Shown here: positions 55,236 through 64,000 of the stretch, piece by piece
Layout of the letters: the number at the start of each line of letters is the position of its first letter
Numbering within the stretch: position 1 is the stretch's first letter
Source: Kryptolebias marmoratus
Lineage: Eukaryota; Chordata; Actinopteri; Cyprinodontiformes; Rivulidae
Reading direction: 5' to 3'
NCBI RefSeq assembly: GCF_001649575.2
Contig: NC_051445.1
Location: 11,882,933-11,946,932 of the forward strand
DNA length: 64,000 nt
The notes under the pieces: model-generated
Databases searched by the model: none
Told to the model about the DNA's origin: nothing
What the model saw: only the letters and a program-made list of their open reading frames with translations
Translations under genes and position numbers: made by a program

Positions 55236-55739
55236 TGGAAAAATCGTGTTTGAAATGTTTCAGGCTCTATAATCCTTCTTCTTTTCCTTTTTGGGAATAA
55301 ATAGGTTCTTTTTTTTTACCAACTGGCGGCCCAGGGGGCTAGGTCTAGTTAATTTTAAATAACAGTAAAAAAAATTTTTTTAAATCTGTAAGAGAATCAT
55401 TTACCAAATCTGAAGTGGCAGATATTTCTGTGGGAGAGGTGCTCCTGTCATATAGAGGATCTTTGACGGGGCAACTCAGCCCACCCGCCATTGAGTTCAT
55501 TTAAAATAAAACTAGATTTTAATTTGTAAATGAAATTTCCGTACGGTAATAATTCCCGGATGTCCGTCCCCGCCTCCTCCTGGCTTTCAGTAACCATTGC
55601 AGCTGAATATCCCCGATGCAAGATTTTCTGATAAAAAAAAATTTGGTGAAACTCCCTAAAAATGTCTAAAATACGGAAACTATTACCCTGAGCCGAGCGC
55701 ATAAGATCTGCCTTCAAAACGTTGCCTCCAACTGTTGGC

Positions 55740-56275
55740 GTGAACCCTTGTCTGTCTGTTAGCAAAATATCTCACGAACTGCCGGTTGGATTTCAGTTAA
55801 AACTACAGAGGGTAATCGCTGGGTGTATGTCTCCAGCTGATTAACGTTTGGAGTCAACCCCATTCAAGATGGCCGCCACAGCCAACTGACGCTAGAAGGC
55901 ACAAAAACGGCTACAACTCAGCGAACTTTACAGATGCGCGGCTAAAATTCGGTGCGGTGGTAGCTGAGACTAATTCACAACACGCGCCTGAAGGGGCTCC
56001 TCGTCGTGCAACGTGTTTGCTTAGGAGTGTTGGCGCGAACTCTGTTTGTCTGTTAGCGAAATATCTCACGAACCACTGGATGGATTTTATTGAAACGCTC
56101 AGGAAGTAACCTCTGGATGGTCGTCTACAACTCATTAGCGTTTGGAGTCAATCCAGTTCAAGATGGCTGCCTTAGCTAATCAACCTCAGCCTACATAAAA
56201 ATGACTCTGGCTTAGTGAAACGTACGAATATGCTGAGCTGAAATTTGATGTGGTAGTAGCTGAGAGTCATTGAAT
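55740..56275 (-). repeat. Family A repeat, head-to-tail pair
   Basis: Two - strand copies have starts near 55970 and 56268, about 300 bases apart. On the + strand each shows 'GTCTGTTAGC.AAATATCTCACGAAC', a CAAGATGGC word (about 55865 and 56158) and the terminal GTAGCTGAGA. The second runs into a short TA tract. Confidence 0.75.
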
Positions 56276-56897
56276 ATATATATATCGCTCCAAATATATT
56301 TCCCCCTCTCAGGGAAGCAAACAGAAAGAGAAACCTGTCTGGGTTCAAATGTAATCCGACAGAAATCAATTAACGCAGTGCTGCCAGAAAGACAATCTTC
56401 CTTTAACCAGTTTCATATTAGGCTACAGGCAACTGTGAAAGTGTGATTCACTCATTCATTAAGTCGGGCCCTTCTCTTTGAGCCGTCGAGGGGGACTCAG
56501 AAAATGGGCTCATTTTCCAATTTTCGAAACTTTCTGAGTTGCGAGGGGGGACACATCACAGCGGCCCCGTTAGAAAACATAATTTTCTCTCCCACAAATA
56601 TCAATCCGGGCAATGTCCCGGTGTGTTTGTGGCCCCCGCCAGAACCAGAACCACATCCCCCCCGGCCCCCCCTCCCTTCATTACATCTGTGCTGCAGATG
56701 ATCAGGCCCCTGCTTATTGCCTCTTAGATTAATAAATCAAGCAGACGCGTGAAGAAGGCAGGACAGGAGGGGTGGTGTGTGTGTGTGTGATGGTGGTGGA
56801 CGAAGGGGGGGCGACCTAGCAGTGGTAATTGCCGGCGTAACAGCGCGTGCAGCCCCGCGGTGGCCTCGTAAGCGACCCGCTTTATTAGATCGGCCGG

Positions 56898-57233
56898 NNN
56901 NNNNNNNNNNNNNNNNNNNNNNNNNNNNNNNNNNNNNNNNNNNNNNNNNNNNNNNNNNNNNNNNNNNNNNNNNNNNNNNNNNNNNNNNNNNNNNNNNNNN
57001 NNNNNNNNNNNNNNNNNNNNNNNNNNNNNNNNNNNNNNNNNNNNNNNNNNNNNNNNNNNNNNNNNNNNNNNNNNNNNNNNNNNNNNNNNNNNNNNNNNNN
57101 NNNNNNNNNNNNNNNNNNNNNNNNNNNNNNNNNNNNNNNNNNNNNNNNNNNNNNNNNNNNNNNNNNNNNNNNNNNNNNNNNNNNNNNNNNNNNNNNNNNN
57201 NNNNNNNNNNNNNNNNNNNNNNNNNNNNNNNNN
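56898..57233. other. Assembly gap (336 N)
   Basis: The right edge abuts a GGA repeat, which probably broke the assembly. Confidence 0.99.
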
Positions 57234-57238
57234 CAAAG

Positions 57239-57275
57239 AGGAGGAGGAGGAGGAGGAGGAGGAGGAGGAGGAGGA
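57239..57275. repeat. (GGA)n microsatellite
   Basis: About twelve GGA units immediately after the gap; the true length may extend into it. Confidence 0.9.
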
Positions 57276-57404
57276 TCAGCCGGGTGACCTTCAGCTGCAG
57301 CTCACCGAGCCTCCAAAACACAGAAACCCCCTTCAGCTGTTTCTCCGGGAGGATCATCTGGTTCACAAAGAAGACAAACGGATCAATAAACGGAGCCGAG
57401 CCCA

Positions 57405-57535
57405 GATCTGAAAAGGCCCTTCTTAAAAAAGGGACAGTTCCGGTCGTTTCCAAGACAAGTATGAGCGGGTAATATCCTACCTGTTGAGGATAGCTTTCCA
57501 AACGACCCTCAGTTTGGTGGAATCCGGAAGTCGGA
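57405..57535 (-). repeat. Family B foldback element, left arm only
   Basis: TAATATCCTACCTGTTGAGG and ATAGCTTTCCAAACGACCTC... words in left-arm orientation. No matching right arm was found nearby. Confidence 0.5.
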
Positions 57536-57920
57536 ACCCGAATCCGGGAATGACATCAGATCAGACTTAGAGCCTTAACATAATGTCAAAAATAATCCCT
57601 GTACTTTCTTTTTTTGGAATGTGTGTATCATACAGAAGAGGATCAGGGCCCCACTGACACACACAAAACAAAACAAATTCCTGGAATTCTGGGATTAAAG
57701 TCAGAATCCTGAGTTTAAAGTGAGAATTCTGAAGTTACAGTCATCATTCCGGTGCGGTAAAAGGCGTAGTATGAACGCCATGCAATGAGTCAGCCATTTT
57801 GTAGCGGTGTTCTAGACGTTAATGGCGCATTTTCATCCACTTCATGGCAAACTAGAATCTTGTCACGCGCAACGATAAACGTAGTGTACATGAAAACGTA
57901 AACATTGGTCAAAACAGGTC

Positions 57921-58175
57921 ATGCTAACTGGGGCTAATGCTAACTGAGCCTATGCTAATGCTAACACTAACTGGGGCTAATGCTGATGTTACCTGGGGCT
58001 AATGCTAACACTAACTGGGGCTAATGCTAACGTTAACTGGGGCTAATGCTAACATTAACTGGGGCTAATGCTAACTTTAACTGGGGCTAATGCTAACATT
58101 AACTGGGGCTAATGCTAATGTTAACTGGGGCTAATGCTAACACTAACTGGTGCTAACGCTAACATCCACAGCTCA
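57921..58175. repeat. Minisatellite of 22-bp GGGGCTAATGCTAAC units
   Basis: About eleven tandem units of the form CTAATGCTAACATTAACTGG with GGGG-type joints and CA/GT substitutions between units. It lies about 0.75 kb past the flad1 stop codon. Confidence 0.9.
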
Positions 58176-58790
58176 TTATTGATTTTGACTTGTTGGAAAA
58201 GATGTCTTTAATGTAAAGAGCCTCCTTATTTAAATATCATTTAATATTTATTTAAATATTTTAAAGCTGTTAAAACACGTACTCTACAGCAATTCTGTAC
58301 AGAAATAAACAAGTTTTTTCTTTGTTTTTTTAAAGTAACATTAATTCGTAAAGTTTAGTACATGGAAGACTGATGTGGTTAAAGTTTGCGCAAGTAGGCA
58401 GAACAAAGCGTAACGGGTAACCTGTAATTAAATTTCACGTCGGGGACGTTAAAGACAGACGATGTTAATTACGCTCTCTCGGTTGAAATCAGCGCAATTA
58501 TGTTCGTTCGTCACCTCGGGTTTTTATGTCCCGCTGTAAGACGCTGACATGCATTTCTGCGACACTTTACTGCGAAATCTTGTTCCATATTTATGAATAT
58601 TGCATTAAAGTAGTGTTTAAAATGCTAAAAACAAAACTCCGGACTATTTCCACCCTCTGCTCGGTCTATTATATAATGACCAGAGTGGTGAAAACAAGGA
58701 AACACTGAAGAAGAAATCTCAACCTTCAGAATCTGAACCTCTGCTTTAAAATGACACGGCAGCAGCAGACAGGTACGTGAAAACTGATGG

Positions 58791-58796
58791 TTTATT
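58791..58796 (-). terminator. flad1 poly(A) signal
   Basis: AATAAA on the - strand, about 130 bases after the stop codon. It is a plausible cleavage signal because the minisatellite and repeats lie beyond it. Confidence 0.6.
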
Positions 58797-58924
58797 TAGC
58801 AGCACAGTCAACACACACACACACTTCTATCAGACATGAAAGTTTGCAAAACTAAAACGTCCTTGTTCGAAGTTAACGTGGATGTCGAGCAGACGCCTGA
58901 GAGTGGCGGATCGCGTGCGAAGAG

Positions 58925-63966
<5,042 letters not shown>

Positions 63967-64000
63967 CTGGGAGAAGACGGACAAACGGAGGGGGGGGGGG

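Larger units (their letters stand above)
49427..58790. other. 3' UTR of the ephrin gene and intergenic DNA
   Basis: The ephrin 3' UTR must begin here. AATAAA words on the + strand at 51012-51017, 51649-51654 and 52537-52542 are possible poly(A) signals, but none is clearly the used one. No further gene is recognisable. A moderately GC-rich, unique-looking segment lies at 51.4-51.7 kb. The rest is AT-rich DNA plus the repeats listed separately. Confidence 0.6.

Noticed and set aside
56737..57501. Long frames through runs of N
   Set aside because: They are open only because N translates as X. The same applies to frames across 14913-14982, 27028-27037 and 45195-45421.

Overview
This is vertebrate, almost certainly teleost, nuclear DNA. 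Exons are short with GT/AG introns, the sequence is dense in CA/TA microsatellites and in dispersed repeats of types common in ray-finned fish, and there are four runs of N. Two conserved protein-coding genes are visible. The repeat mix (hAT-type MITEs, tRNA-derived SINEs, non-LTR LINE tails, GCTAA-type minisatellites) suggests a percomorph, perhaps a cyprinodontiform, but that is inference.

Layout. Positions 1-12.4 kb are upstream intergenic DNA with a Tc1-like transposase relic, a SINE and other repeats. Positions 12.4-13.0 kb are a CpG-rich promoter-like stretch. A complete five-exon ephrin-A gene, closest by motif to ephrin-A4, runs on the + strand from 13036 to 49426, with introns of about 24.3, 6.1, 5.1 and 0.3 kb. 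Its large introns hold most of the repeats and several motif clusters that could be regulatory. Positions 49.4-58.8 kb lie between the two 3' ends and are filled with repeats and one 336-base gap. The 3' part of flad1 (FAD synthase) lies on the - strand from 63966 down to 58925: seven exons encoding the last 342 residues, with a poly(A) signal at 58791-58796. Its 5' exons are beyond the right edge.

The two genes do not share a pathway: one product is a GPI-anchored guidance ligand for Eph receptors, the other a flavin-cofactor enzyme. Their proximity echoes the human 1q21-q22 neighbourhood (FLAD1 ... ADAM15-EFNA4-EFNA3-EFNA1), but here they are convergent and about 9.5 kb apart with no recognisable gene between.

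The repeats carry the more unusual structure. One family of about 250-300 bp (family A) recurs eleven times, often as head-to-tail pairs, and carries a YY1-like word. A foldback element (family B) occurs as inverted-arm pairs and as single arms. A third family (family F) carries DR1 nuclear-receptor sites. I found no previously undescribed gene system; the leads are regulatory and transposon-related.
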